From positions 62,001 through 126,000 of the forward strand of contig JAXLWB010000008.1 in the NCBI GenBank assembly GCA_046328715.1: DNA of 64,000 nucleotides, given 5' to 3'. Origin of the DNA: JAXLWB01 sp046328715 (GTDB lineage: Bacteria; Chloroflexota; Anaerolineae; Caldilineales; Caldilineaceae). Positions 9,169 to 17,972 of this stretch are shown one piece after another (the first letter of the stretch is position 1; the number at the start of each line of letters is the position of its first letter). Under the pieces are notes generated by a model, which was not told the origin of the DNA, ran no database searches, and saw nothing but the letters and a program-made list of their open reading frames with translations. The position numbers and the translations under genes were made by a program.

Positions 9169-9906
9169 ATGTTTGACGAACGAGCACTACTAGACGCCGC
9201 ACAACAAGGCAACCTAGATGCCTTTAACCAACTTGTTCTGCACTACCAATCAATGGCCTATAGTGTCACCTTTCGCATCGTTCAAAATCAGGATGATGCA
9301 ATCGATATTGTGCAAGCGAGCTTTTTGACTGCCTTTCACAAGCTGGCGCAACTTCAGGGGAACAACTTCAAAAGTTGGCTGATGCGCATCGTGGTCAATC
9401 GCTCCTATGACCTGCTCCGTTCACGCAAACGCCGGACGATGGTGAGTTGGGAAGATACCTTTGAACAGAGTGAGGAAAGCGCCAGTGAATTGACCGATGA
9501 AGGCGAAACGCCACTGGCCTATGCCGAACGCAGCGAACTGAACGATGCGATCAACCAAGGATTGCGCGCCTTACGCGAAGAGTATCGCACCGTGCTCGTA
9601 TTGGCCGATGTAGAAGGCTACAGCTATGAAGAGATTGCCGAAATGATGAACTGGCCGCTCGGCACCGTCAAGTCGAGCTTGAGCCGGGGTCGTGCCCAGT
9701 TACGCGATTACCTGCTGCGCCGTTCTGACCTTTTGCCCAGCAACTTAAGCGGCACTTCACGGTCCAGGGATGGGGACAGATCTTATCTGCATCCATTGCC
9801 TGAAAAGCGCCGATCAAGTTTTCAAGTTTCAAAAAATAAATGGAACACAAATCAAGAAGTTACCGTCGTAAATGTGGCATCCTATGAGGCTTTGGCATCA
9901 TGGTAA
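9169..9906 (+). CDS. ECF-type RNA polymerase sigma factor
   Basis: Sigma-70 family, extracytoplasmic-function class, 245 residues from the ATG at 9169 (AGGGAG 8 nt upstream; the TTG at 9148 is a worse start). Sigma region 2 spans about residues 22-95 (FNQLVLHYQSMAYSVTFRI, DDAIDIVQASFLTAFHKL, WLMRIVVNRSYDLLRSRKRR). Region 4 is about residues 130-185 (LREEYRTVLVLADVEGYSYE, EIAEMMNWPLGTVKSSLSRG). A polar tail of about 55 residues follows region 4 and has no recognised domain. No zinc-finger anti-sigma gene follows; the next genes encode a secreted LysM protein and a lipoprotein, which may be regulated targets. Confidence 0.93.
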   Translation: MFDERALLDAAQQGNLDAFNQLVLHYQSMAYSVTFRIVQNQDDAIDIVQASFLTAFHKLAQLQGNNFKSWLMRIVVNRSYDLLRSRKRRTMVSWEDTFEQSEESASELTDEGETPLAYAERSELNDAINQGLRALREEYRTVLVLADVEGYSYEEIAEMMNWPLGTVKSSLSRGRAQLRDYLLRRSDLLPSNLSGTSRSRDGDRSYLHPLPEKRRSSFQVSKNKWNTNQEVTVVNVASYEALASW

Positions 9907-10065
9907 GTAAATTGCCGTAGAACCAATAATTTTTGATAGCGCCACTATGACGCACGGCCAGAATGGTAGATTAACTGGGTGGAGAAAGATGTGGCAAAAC
10001 TGTAAAACAAGACAGATTCTTGTTTGGGGAGAGCAAGAATAATCTTGTTGGATAAGGAAAATCTT

Positions 10066-11025
10066 ATGAAAAAGTATCGCTTTACTCGAAAACTTATGAT
10101 TGTTGCTGCCAGCTTGACATTATTCGGCAGCAGCGGAATTGTACCCTTTACCCTTTCAGCCCAAGCAGCCGCCGTCCAAGTCGCCGATGGGGAAGCAGTC
10201 TATGTCGTTCAACCGGGTGATACGCTGAGCGCCATCGCCCGTCGCTACAACACAACCGTCAATGCGCTGATGTCCTATAATGGGCTTACGTCAACTACGA
10301 TCTATGTCGGCCAACGGATTCTGATCCCAGGGGGAAATACGACACCGACACCGGGTCCTATCTACCCGATTACCTATGTCGTGCAACGGGGCGATACGCT
10401 CTTCAGCATTGCCCGGCGCTACGATACGACGGTAGCGGCGTTGAAACAGGTCAACAACCTGGTCTCCGACGCTATCTATGTCGGTCAAAGCCTCACCATC
10501 TCCGTGGCAACCGATCCTTCGGCACCGATGATTACCCATGTAGTGGCGCGTGGGGAGACACTTTTCTCAATCGCTCGCCGCTACAATGTCACGATCGATG
10601 CGATCCGAGCGACGAATGGGTTGACTGGCAATACCATTTACGTGGGTCAACGCCTGCTCATTCCCCAGAGTTTGGGCTATCCCACGGAGCCAGGAACGGG
10701 ATCACCCGTGATCTTGGCACCCGTCGTGGTGAACTTCCCATCTGGAAGCACGGGCACAACTATCAATGGGACTTCATTGTACAATGGCTCGCCCAGCTAT
10801 AGCCTGCGTTCCCAGGCTGGCCAGACCATGAGTGTGACACTCACCGTAGACAACAGCTCCGCTTACATCACCGTGATGGCACCCAATGGTGGCAATCTCG
10901 CTGCCAGCGACGGCCCCGTTCGCAACTGGAGTGGCAAGTTGCCTACCACCGGCGATTACATCATCCAAGTGATCAATCCGATCAACGGCGTGGCTAATTT
11001 CAATCTGAAAGTCGATATCAAGTAG
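10066..11025 (+). CDS. Secreted LysM-repeat cell-wall-binding protein
   Basis: 319 residues from the ATG at 10066 (AAGGA 7 nt upstream). The signal peptide (KLMIVAASLTLFGSSGIV) is followed by three LysM domains at about residues 45-90, 105-150 and 160-205. Each has the form YVVQPGDTLSAIARRY...N.L....IYVGQ.L.IP. A Pro-rich linker leads to a C-terminal beta-sandwich-like region (about 235-319) with the look of a pre-peptidase C-terminal domain (GQTMSVTLTVD, GDYIIQVINP). It probably binds peptidoglycan or a similar glycan at the cell surface. No catalytic domain is seen. Confidence 0.9.
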   Translation: MKKYRFTRKLMIVAASLTLFGSSGIVPFTLSAQAAAVQVADGEAVYVVQPGDTLSAIARRYNTTVNALMSYNGLTSTTIYVGQRILIPGGNTTPTPGPIYPITYVVQRGDTLFSIARRYDTTVAALKQVNNLVSDAIYVGQSLTISVATDPSAPMITHVVARGETLFSIARRYNVTIDAIRATNGLTGNTIYVGQRLLIPQSLGYPTEPGTGSPVILAPVVVNFPSGSTGTTINGTSLYNGSPSYSLRSQAGQTMSVTLTVDNSSAYITVMAPNGGNLAASDGPVRNWSGKLPTTGDYIIQVINPINGVANFNLKVDIK

Positions 11026-11052
11026 GTTACAAAGATTAGGTAACTACCAAGC

Positions 11053-11182
11053 AGCCCCACCCTAACCCTCCCCAAAAGGGAGGGAATTGTCACGGGAAAG
11101 ATTTATGTTTGGTGGACAGTAGAGATGACTAAATCTGTTCCTGCACTGTCCCCTCCCCCAAAGGGAGGGGTAGGGTGGGGCT
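11053..11182. repeat. Long palindrome, CCCTAACCCT family (copy 2)
   Basis: Arms of about 45 nt, 11053-11097 and 11138-11182, pair imperfectly along their length (AGCCCCACCCTAACCCTCCC against GGGAGGGGTAGGGTGGGGCT, then AAAGGGAGGG and CTGTCAC elements). The arm sequence matches the outer arms of the element at 8651-9001, so the two copies flank the sigma/LysM gene pair. It starts about 27 bp after the LysM stop. Confidence 0.75.
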
Positions 11183-11209
11183 AGTATTTCCCCGCAAAAG
11201 GACCAAGTA

Positions 11210-13768
11210 ATGACTTTTATTCAACGCAAATCCCAATTGAGCAAGTTGATTGCCCCTTTGCTGTTTGCTTTGCTGCTGACGGGATGTCAAGTGATACACC
11301 CTGCACAGCCAACCGAAACAACTCCGCCCGCGACTGCATCCGATGCGGATACGAATAGCGCTTCAAATGCTGTAGACAACGTGCGCACGCTGCTCGGAAA
11401 ACAGCTTCACATCGATCCAACAACGATCGAAGTGGTCAGCGATGAGACCGTAGAATGGTCCGATTCCTGCCTTGGCTTGGGTACGCTCACCGAAAGCTGT
11501 GCGGCAGTGGTTACACCTGGCCACAAAATCACTTTACGTGTGGATGGTGCCCAATATGTGTTCCACACCGACCAAAGTGGTTATCAGGCTCGTTTGGCTG
11601 AAGCGCCGGAAACGGGTACTAGTGAGCCGATCATGGCCTGGACAGGTAACGTGGACAATGGTAGCTGCACAGAATCAAGCATCAGTGCCGAGGGAGTAGA
11701 CTTTGGCTTGTGTGGCGCACCAGCCAAGATTGGTGGCAAATTTGCCGCCGATGCACGTCTGGCTGTCTTGACCGAACTGGCGGGGCGTTATGCCTCGTTT
11801 GATACGGACAACGAATTCGGCCATCTCAGCTTTAAGGGCACAGGCAGCGATGCTGCCAACCTGGATGTTCAAACCTTGCTCACCCGCTGGGCAAAGATGG
11901 TGACCATGGAAGCTGCGGCAGGCGAGAGTCTGGCCGGCATGGAATATCGTGGCCCTGCCGAAATGGGCAGCCCTGACACCGCGAAGTGTGCAGTCTTTCG
12001 CCTGGGCACACCAATCGAAGCTGGTCTGGGTGCCTGTGATGGGAGCATGACCGACAAGGACATGGGCAAGAAGACCTACCTGGACTGGGAGCAGATCCGT
12101 GACCGCTTTGCCCCCTTTGTCTACGAAACCACCACCGAAAAACTCACCTTTGAGGGCATGGGGCTGATTGAGGGTGAAGCTTGGCAGCGGGCGATTCTGG
12201 CTTGGGCGCGTGCGCGTCATGCGGAGTTGGCATCGGGTCGCACAAGTGCCACCATCAGCACAGCGGCAAGCTGGTACTTAGGACAGGATATGAGCCAGAA
12301 GAACGTCTGCTGGCATCTCACCGTCCTAGACTATGGCTACGCCTACGCCGACAAGATCATGTGCGAAGGTGGCGATCTGATCGAAACCACGGGCGATTGG
12401 CTCACTACCGAAGAGTTGCAGAAGCTCGACCTTTGGCTCTACCAGCGAACGGCACTCTACCTGGACCAAAACTATATCGCTGGCCAAGGTAGCCAAGAAA
12501 TGAGCGAGGCGGAACAGGTCGATGCTGGGCTATGGGCGATGGATCTCTATGCCCGCATCGCAGGCGTACCCAGTGGCGAAATCCCTCAAGCCGATCTAGG
12601 GCGCTGTCCTGCGGAAAGCACGACCGATAAGCGTGTGATCGATACAGCGCATCGCTTCTGTTTGCTGATTCCAGCCAGCCACACACTCTTCAAGCCCAAC
12701 CCGAACGAGGTGGTGATTGCTAAGGACACACTCCTAAACACAATCGATCCACGCCTATCGATCGTCGTAACTGATGCAGCAGGGCGCAGTACCGAACAAG
12801 TGGCAAATGAGGTTGTTGCCCAAAACGCCGGTTTCGAGATTCAGCGCGGCACGGTCAACGTCGCAGGCGTCGATGCTGCGATGCTTGATAATATGCCTGG
12901 GCAGGACATCAACAGGCGTGTACTCTTCGTCCACAATGGGCTGTTCTACGATCTCACCTACTCGCCGCTGCAAGAGGAGGCGGCCATGCGTCCTGCCCTG
13001 GAATTGTTCTATCAGAGTACGCTCAACTCCTGGCACTTCCTGGACGAAACAGTTGCGACGCCCACCCCAGAGCCCAGCACGATTCCAATCAGTCCGACCG
13101 ATGTGGCGTTTATACAGGCGTTGGTCAATGTCAACATCCGCAGCGGTCCCGGGACTAATTATGAGCGGCTCGGTCACATCGTCGCAGGCCAAACTGCCAA
13201 GGTGACTGGCGTGACCGCTGACAATGGCTGGTGGCGCGTGATATGCCCCGACGATTCCGAGGGCAACTGCTTTGTGGTCAACGATCCACAACTGGTACAA
13301 CCGGCACCCGCGCCCACTGAGGGTGCCCCGTCCATCCAAGCGACGACAGTTCCGACCGTTACCACTTCCGTTGTCTATGAAGATGCCGGCGGCTTTGCCT
13401 TCAACTATCCCTCGGATTGGAACATCACTGGCGGTGAGGCAGGAGTGCGTGGCAATATCATTCAATTTACCGCTCCCGACGGCACTAAGCTGGATGTGAG
13501 CATTCTCGACTGGGATCCCAAGAACGACTTGAATGCCTATGTCGCCACACGCAAGACAGCCTGGGATGCCTCTGGGATGCAGATCATCGACGAACAAGCC
13601 TGGACCGTAGGAAACGATCATCCTGCCGTGCGTCTGATCATCCGCTCTGGCAACGAAGATGGCTTCTTCCTACTCACCACCCTCGGCGACCAATACCTGA
13701 CGCTTGGCGGCTCAGGAAATTTGGATGCGCTGAATGCGATCGGGAAAAGTTTGAGAGTAGGAAAGTAG
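11210..13768 (+). CDS. Large SH3b-domain lipoprotein, function unknown
   Basis: 852 residues with a signal peptide and lipobox LLLTGC, so probably a surface lipoprotein. Visible parts in order: a Thr/Ala/Asp-rich linker; a segment with paired cysteines (SDSCLGLGTLTESC) resembling small beta domains seen in other secreted proteins; a large middle region (about 150-620) with several Cys pairs and no recognised motif; an SH3b domain at about 645-705 (VNIRSGPGTNYERLGHI, WWRVICPD); a Pro/Thr linker; and a C-terminal PsbP-like fold (about 730-852, FAFNYPSDWNIT). RBS AAAGGA precedes the ATG. It may be co-regulated with the LysM gene upstream. Confidence 0.85.
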   Translation: MTFIQRKSQLSKLIAPLLFALLLTGCQVIHPAQPTETTPPATASDADTNSASNAVDNVRTLLGKQLHIDPTTIEVVSDETVEWSDSCLGLGTLTESCAAVVTPGHKITLRVDGAQYVFHTDQSGYQARLAEAPETGTSEPIMAWTGNVDNGSCTESSISAEGVDFGLCGAPAKIGGKFAADARLAVLTELAGRYASFDTDNEFGHLSFKGTGSDAANLDVQTLLTRWAKMVTMEAAAGESLAGMEYRGPAEMGSPDTAKCAVFRLGTPIEAGLGACDGSMTDKDMGKKTYLDWEQIRDRFAPFVYETTTEKLTFEGMGLIEGEAWQRAILAWARARHAELASGRTSATISTAASWYLGQDMSQKNVCWHLTVLDYGYAYADKIMCEGGDLIETTGDWLTTEELQKLDLWLYQRTALYLDQNYIAGQGSQEMSEAEQVDAGLWAMDLYARIAGVPSGEIPQADLGRCPAESTTDKRVIDTAHRFCLLIPASHTLFKPNPNEVVIAKDTLLNTIDPRLSIVVTDAAGRSTEQVANEVVAQNAGFEIQRGTVNVAGVDAAMLDNMPGQDINRRVLFVHNGLFYDLTYSPLQEEAAMRPALELFYQSTLNSWHFLDETVATPTPEPSTIPISPTDVAFIQALVNVNIRSGPGTNYERLGHIVAGQTAKVTGVTADNGWWRVICPDDSEGNCFVVNDPQLVQPAPAPTEGAPSIQATTVPTVTTSVVYEDAGGFAFNYPSDWNITGGEAGVRGNIIQFTAPDGTKLDVSILDWDPKNDLNAYVATRKTAWDASGMQIIDEQAWTVGNDHPAVRLIIRSGNEDGFFLLTTLGDQYLTLGGSGNLDALNAIGKSLRVGK

Positions 13769-13770
13769 AA

Positions 13771-13826
13771 GATTGGAGATTGGGAGATTTACAGAGCATA
13801 ATCTCCCAATCTCCAATCTCCAATCT
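13771..13826. terminator. Word hairpin, GAGATTGG family (copy 2), terminator-like
   Basis: Perfect 18-bp arms (13771-13788 and 13801-13818) around a 12-nt loop start 3 nt after the lipoprotein stop. The right arm is followed by CCAATCTCTTTT, giving a short T run. It is one of the few word hairpins that could act as an intrinsic terminator. Confidence 0.7.
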
Positions 13827-13897
13827 CTTTTCATTCATGCTATAATTGCCGCTACCGAAACAAATCAACAACCCCATCGTTTCCAGAAGCGAGCAAT

Positions 13898-14701
13898 ATG
13901 AAGCCAATCTCCTTTATGAGCGCCAACTTTGTGGCGCGCCAAGTCAACTATCACATGACTGAAGGGTGGATGCAGGGTGACCGCGCCACCAACGACTACT
14001 TCCGACCGCTCGACACCTTTGCCGAGCGCTTTGATCTGCTCCTGAACGAAGTCGTTGAACTCGGCTTTCACGCCATCGACATCTGGACAGGACACCTCAA
14101 CCCACTCTGGGCGACTGCCGAGCATGTCGCCATTGCCAAGGACCTCCTCAACAAGCACCAATTACAAGTTGCCAGTTTGGCAGGTGGCTTTGGCAGCACC
14201 CCTGTCGAATTCGCAAGAAGTTGCCAGATCGCCAACGAGTTATCCACTTCAGTGCTTGGCGGCGGCGCAGCATTGCTGGCAACCGATCGTGCATCTGTCC
14301 TTGCGATTTTGGCCGAACACAAACTTCGTCTCGGCCTCGAAAACCATCCACAAAAGACTCCACAAATATTACTCTCCGATATCGGTGACAATCATCGCGG
14401 CTTGCTCGGTGCCTGTGTCGATACCGGCTGGTTCGGCACCCAAGGCTACGATGCCGCCCAGGCATTGAGCGAGTTAGCCGACTCGCTTGTCCATGTTCAT
14501 CTCAAAGACGTGCTGGCAGCCGGTGCGCATCAAACCTGCCGCTTTGGCCTGGGTGTGGTGCCGATTGAACGTTGTCTGCAAACGTTGCAGCAGATCGGCT
14601 ACGAGGGCGGTATCAGCGTAGAACACGAACCCGAAGAATACGATCCTCGATCCGATTGTGCGGTTGGATTGCGCATGGTTGAGGCATGGTTGAATAGCTA
14701 G
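13898..14701 (+). CDS. Sugar phosphate isomerase/epimerase-like TIM-barrel protein
   Basis: 267 residues of the xylose-isomerase-like TIM-barrel (AP endonuclease 2) superfamily. Characteristic segments are ELGFHAIDIWTGH, LGLENHPQKTP, GACVDTGWFGTQGYDAA, DSLVHVHLKDV and GYEGGISVEHEPE. These supply the acidic and His residues expected to bind a divalent metal (Glu in LGLENH, Asp in CVDTGW, His in VHVHLKD, Glu in SVEHEPE). The exact sugar is unknown. It precedes PLP-enzyme and sugar-acid dehydratase genes on the same strand, suggesting carbohydrate or polyol catabolism. Confidence 0.85.
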   Translation: MKPISFMSANFVARQVNYHMTEGWMQGDRATNDYFRPLDTFAERFDLLLNEVVELGFHAIDIWTGHLNPLWATAEHVAIAKDLLNKHQLQVASLAGGFGSTPVEFARSCQIANELSTSVLGGGAALLATDRASVLAILAEHKLRLGLENHPQKTPQILLSDIGDNHRGLLGACVDTGWFGTQGYDAAQALSELADSLVHVHLKDVLAAGAHQTCRFGLGVVPIERCLQTLQQIGYEGGISVEHEPEEYDPRSDCAVGLRMVEAWLNS

Positions 14702-14713
14702 TACACTGCGGTA

Positions 14714-14797
14714 TCAGTAAGACAGTAAATCAGTAAGACAGTGTTTCTACTGTCCCACTGTCCCACTGTCCCACTGATTTTCCTACTGTCTTACTAC
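14714..14797. repeat. Word hairpin, GGACAGTA family (copy 2)
   Basis: The left array (about 14714-14742) is CAGTAAGA-CAGTAAAT-CAGTAAGA-CAGT. The right array (about 14750-14797) is CTGTCCCA repeated three times, then CTGATTTTCCTACTGTCTTAC. The arms differ in word order, so several pairing registers are possible. It starts 12 nt after the isomerase stop. Confidence 0.75.
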
Positions 14798-14824
14798 CCT
14801 ATTGTCTGGAAGGATTCAAGCAAA

Positions 14825-15946
14825 ATGGAGCAGCACTCATCCGGTATTAAAGCGGAATCGTGGCTTGTCTCGGCAGGCCGCAGTTCCGAGCCTGGCGCGC
14901 CACTGAATGTGCCGCTGATCCCCGCATCGAATTTTATCATCGGCAGGGGACGTGAATATTCGCGCGATGATGGTACTCCGACCTGGGAAGCACTCGAAGA
15001 AGTCGTTGGCGGCCTTGAGTCGGGTAAGGCTGTGGCGTTCGCTTCCGGTATGGCCGCCATTGCCGCCGTGTTTGATCAGATGATGGCTGGCGCAGTTGTG
15101 GTACTCCCTGATGATTGTTACCAAGGAGTCGCAGGCTTAGCAGCAGCAGGGGTGGAAAGAGGGCGCTGGTCCGTGCAGCGCGTGGCAGTAGACGATACCG
15201 CTGGCTGGATTGGTGCCTGCGCCGTCGCCGATCTAGTTTGGCTTGAGTCACCCTCGAATCCATTGCTCACCGTGGCGGATCTAGAGGCGATCTGTGCAGC
15301 ACCACGCAAACCTGGCGCGATCATCGCTGTAGACAACACCTTTGCCACACCGTTCAATCAGCAGCCGCTTGCCTTTGGGGCTACGGTATCACTGCAATCG
15401 GCCACCAAGTTCATCGGCGGTCATTCCGACTTGTTAGCCGGGGTCGCGACAACGAAAGATAATGCGCTCTGGCACGCCCTCAAAAAGTCGCGCGAGTTGA
15501 CTGGTGCCACCCCAGGAACACTCGAAGCTTTTCTTGCCGTTCGCGGTGCACGTACGCTCGCACTTCGTTTACAGAGGGCGCAGCAAACAGCCATGCTGCT
15601 TGCGGAGCGACTTGAGCGCCACCCGTTGGTCACGCGTGTCCGCTATCCAGGCTTGCCGTCCCATTCCACCCATGCGATTGCCAAGCGGGTGCTCAAAGGC
15701 TTCGGCACCATCATTTCGTTTGATCTGCGGGGAGGGGCCGAGTTTGCTGACGCCGTTTGCCAAAACGTCAGACTCATTCGCCACGCCACCAGTCTCGGAG
15801 CTGTGGAATCAACCATGGAACGAAGAGCAGCGATTCCAGGACAAGGACACCTGCCTCCTTCACTCCTGCGCCTCAGCGTTGGGATCGAGGATGCCGACGA
15901 TCTCTGGACCGATCTCGAATCGGCAATACGGGCTGCTACACCGTGA
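14825..15946 (+). CDS. Cystathionine gamma-synthase/lyase-family PLP enzyme
   Basis: 373 residues of the Cys/Met-metabolism PLP-dependent family. The PLP lysine lies in LQSATKFIGGHSD (about residue 203). The upstream Asp of DNTFATPFNQQPL and GMAAIAAVFD fit the fold. Start ATG at 14825 (GGAAGGA about 11 nt upstream); earlier in-frame starts fall inside the word hairpin. Family members act in transsulfuration, methionine gamma-lyase or O-acetylhomoserine chemistry; which applies cannot be read from sequence. No other sulfur-metabolism genes are adjacent. Confidence 0.88.
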   Translation: MEQHSSGIKAESWLVSAGRSSEPGAPLNVPLIPASNFIIGRGREYSRDDGTPTWEALEEVVGGLESGKAVAFASGMAAIAAVFDQMMAGAVVVLPDDCYQGVAGLAAAGVERGRWSVQRVAVDDTAGWIGACAVADLVWLESPSNPLLTVADLEAICAAPRKPGAIIAVDNTFATPFNQQPLAFGATVSLQSATKFIGGHSDLLAGVATTKDNALWHALKKSRELTGATPGTLEAFLAVRGARTLALRLQRAQQTAMLLAERLERHPLVTRVRYPGLPSHSTHAIAKRVLKGFGTIISFDLRGGAEFADAVCQNVRLIRHATSLGAVESTMERRAAIPGQGHLPPSLLRLSVGIEDADDLWTDLESAIRAATP

Positions 15947-16008
15947 TGTTATCAACTGTGATGAACTAATCTTGTTGTCTGAGCCTTTTGTCATCAAAGG
16001 AGCTAAGC

Positions 16009-17148
16009 ATGAAAATCACCCAAATTCAACAATTCTTCCCACGCCCACGTATGCGGCTGGTCAAAATCAGCACCGACAATGGACTGGTCGGCTGGGGCGA
16101 GACCACGCTGGAAAACAAACCAAAGAGCACGATTGCGGCGGTTGAGGAACTGGCCGACTATCTGATCGGCAAAGACCCGCTACGTATTGAGCATCATTGG
16201 CAACACATCTACCGTTCCGCCTTTTTCCGTGGCGGCAATGTGCTAATGTCAGCGCTTTCAGGCATCGACCAGGCGCTCTGGGACATTGCTGGCAAACATT
16301 ATGGCGTGCCGGTCTACAAGTTACTGGGCGGCCCAACGCGCGATCGGGTACGTGTCTACGCCCATTGGGGCATCCGCGACCTCAGCGACGAAAGCCTGAG
16401 CAAAGCCAAGGAGCGCCTCGATTTTCTACGCCAAAAGGGCTACACCGCCTTCAAATCTGGTCCGGGGGGTAAATGGCGTGCCCACGAACCGCCTGCCACC
16501 ATCGATGCCTTTGTCGCCTGTGCCTACAAAATGCGTGAATGGGTCGGCCCCGAAGTGGAACTCTCCTTCGACTTCCACGGTAAGATGACTCCAGCCCTGG
16601 CTGTCGAGATCTGCCACGAGATGAAGGGTATGCGCCCGATGTTTGTCGAAGAGCCGGTGCCGCAGGAAAATATCGACGCGCTCAAGTGGGTGACCGACCA
16701 TGTCCCCTTCCCGATTGCCACAGGGGAACGACTGCTCAGTCGCTGGGAGTTTCGCCAGGTCTTTGAGAAACAGGCCGCCGCCTACATCCAGCCCGATGGC
16801 TCGCACGCTGGCGGAATTAGTGAATTGAAGAAGATCGCCAACATGGCCGAGGTTTACTACGTTCATATCATGCCCCACTGCGCGATTGGCCCCGTAGCGC
16901 TCAGTGCCTGTATGCATGTCGATGCCGCCGTGCCCAACTTCCTGATTCAAGAGAGCGTCGGCCCCGACTGGCTCAATGGCATTGTGCAGCAGGAGTGGCA
17001 GGTCGTGGAGGGTCATATTGAACTTCCCACCGAGCCGGGCCTCGGCTTCGAGATTGACGAAAACGAAGCCGCCAAAGAGAGTGCCATCACCGAAGAATTA
17101 GGTGGCGAGTGGTTCTATGAAAATGATGGCAGTGTTGCTGACTGGTAA
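16009..17148 (+). CDS. Enolase-superfamily dehydratase, galactonate dehydratase (DgoD)-like
   Basis: 379 residues in the mandelate racemase/muconate lactonizing family. Metal ligands are visible as Asp in SFDFHGKM, Glu in FVEEPVP and Glu in ATGERLL. The His of DFHGK and the His of MPHCAIGPVAL match the general acid/base pair known from D-galactonate dehydratase. The N-terminal capping domain is complete (MKITQIQQFFPRPRMRLVKI). Start ATG at 16009 has AAGGAG 6 nt upstream. The product would be a 2-keto-3-deoxy sugar acid. Close relatives act on various sugar acids, so substrate is provisional. Confidence 0.88.
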   Translation: MKITQIQQFFPRPRMRLVKISTDNGLVGWGETTLENKPKSTIAAVEELADYLIGKDPLRIEHHWQHIYRSAFFRGGNVLMSALSGIDQALWDIAGKHYGVPVYKLLGGPTRDRVRVYAHWGIRDLSDESLSKAKERLDFLRQKGYTAFKSGPGGKWRAHEPPATIDAFVACAYKMREWVGPEVELSFDFHGKMTPALAVEICHEMKGMRPMFVEEPVPQENIDALKWVTDHVPFPIATGERLLSRWEFRQVFEKQAAAYIQPDGSHAGGISELKKIANMAEVYYVHIMPHCAIGPVALSACMHVDAAVPNFLIQESVGPDWLNGIVQQEWQVVEGHIELPTEPGLGFEIDENEAAKESAITEELGGEWFYENDGSVADW

Positions 17149-17162
17149 AATACAATCTGGGC

Positions 17163-17972
17163 ATGAGCACTAACTTTCTTTCCATTAACGACACAACGCT
17201 TCACTATGAAGAGCGCGGCAGCGGAAATCCGTTGCTCTTCATTCATGCCGGTGTTGCCGATCTGCGTATGTGGGATGAACAAGTGGCTTGGTTTGCCCAC
17301 GCATATCGAACCATTCGTTTCGATATGCGTGGCTTTGGTCAATCCTTGATGCAGCCAGGCAGCTTTTCCTTTCACGGTGATGTAGTGGGAGTGCTGGATG
17401 CGCTCGGCATTACCAAAGCCATCCTGATCGGCTGCTCCTTTGGCAGTCTGGTAGCGCTCAATGTGGCGTTGGATACGCCGGAACGGGTCGCCGGCTTGAT
17501 TCTCGCCTCGCCCAGCGTTGATGGAGAAACGCCTTCCGAACGCATCCGTCAGTTTTGGCGTGACGAAGCGGCGGCGCTTGAAACGGGTGATATCGCTGGT
17601 GCTACCGAGTTGAATCTGCGGCTGTGGGTCGATGGGCCGCACCGCACGCCGGAGCAGGTCGATCCAGATGTGCGCGAGCAAGTGCGTACGATGCAAGAAG
17701 CAATCTTCCGGCTGCCACAGGTGGAGGAGGTCGAGGTAATCGAGCTTGATCCGCAAGCCATTGAGCGGCTGGAGAGGGTGACTGTTCCAACGCTGGTGAT
17801 TGCGGGTGCGCTTGATCTGGAAGAGAAAGTGGCGCTGGCAAAAGAGGCGGCGACACGCATTCCTAACGCTCAATACGTCGAAATTGCAGAGGCAGCACAC
17901 ATGGTCAACATGGAACAGCCAATTATCTTTAACCAACACGTGCAGCGCTTTATCCAGGAGTTGCATGTTTAA
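17163..17972 (+). CDS. Alpha/beta-fold hydrolase
   Basis: 269 residues with the complete alpha/beta hydrolase layout: oxyanion-hole region LLFIHAGVADLRMW, nucleophile elbow GCSFGSLVAL (Ser about residue 97), acid in VIAGALDLEEK and catalytic His in AEAAHMVNME. It resembles lactonase/esterase or 3-oxoadipate enol-lactonase-type members. It starts 14 bp after the dehydratase stop. Its last codons overlap the start of the GNAT gene, so the three probably form one transcript. Substrate unknown. Confidence 0.88.
   Translation: MSTNFLSINDTTLHYEERGSGNPLLFIHAGVADLRMWDEQVAWFAHAYRTIRFDMRGFGQSLMQPGSFSFHGDVVGVLDALGITKAILIGCSFGSLVALNVALDTPERVAGLILASPSVDGETPSERIRQFWRDEAAALETGDIAGATELNLRLWVDGPHRTPEQVDPDVREQVRTMQEAIFRLPQVEEVEVIELDPQAIERLERVTVPTLVIAGALDLEEKVALAKEAATRIPNAQYVEIAEAAHMVNMEQPIIFNQHVQRFIQELHV

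Noticed and set aside
8651..11182. CCCTAACCCT stretches as telomere-like sequence
   Set aside because: Only single inverted copies inside palindromes, not tandem arrays; no sign of a replicon end.
12755..13621. 288-residue minus-strand open frame
   Set aside because: Antisense to the large lipoprotein. Cys/His/Gly-rich composition without family signals.
14714..14797. Repeat arrays as a CRISPR
   Set aside because: Words are 7-8 nt, degenerate and contiguous, with no spacers or cas genes.
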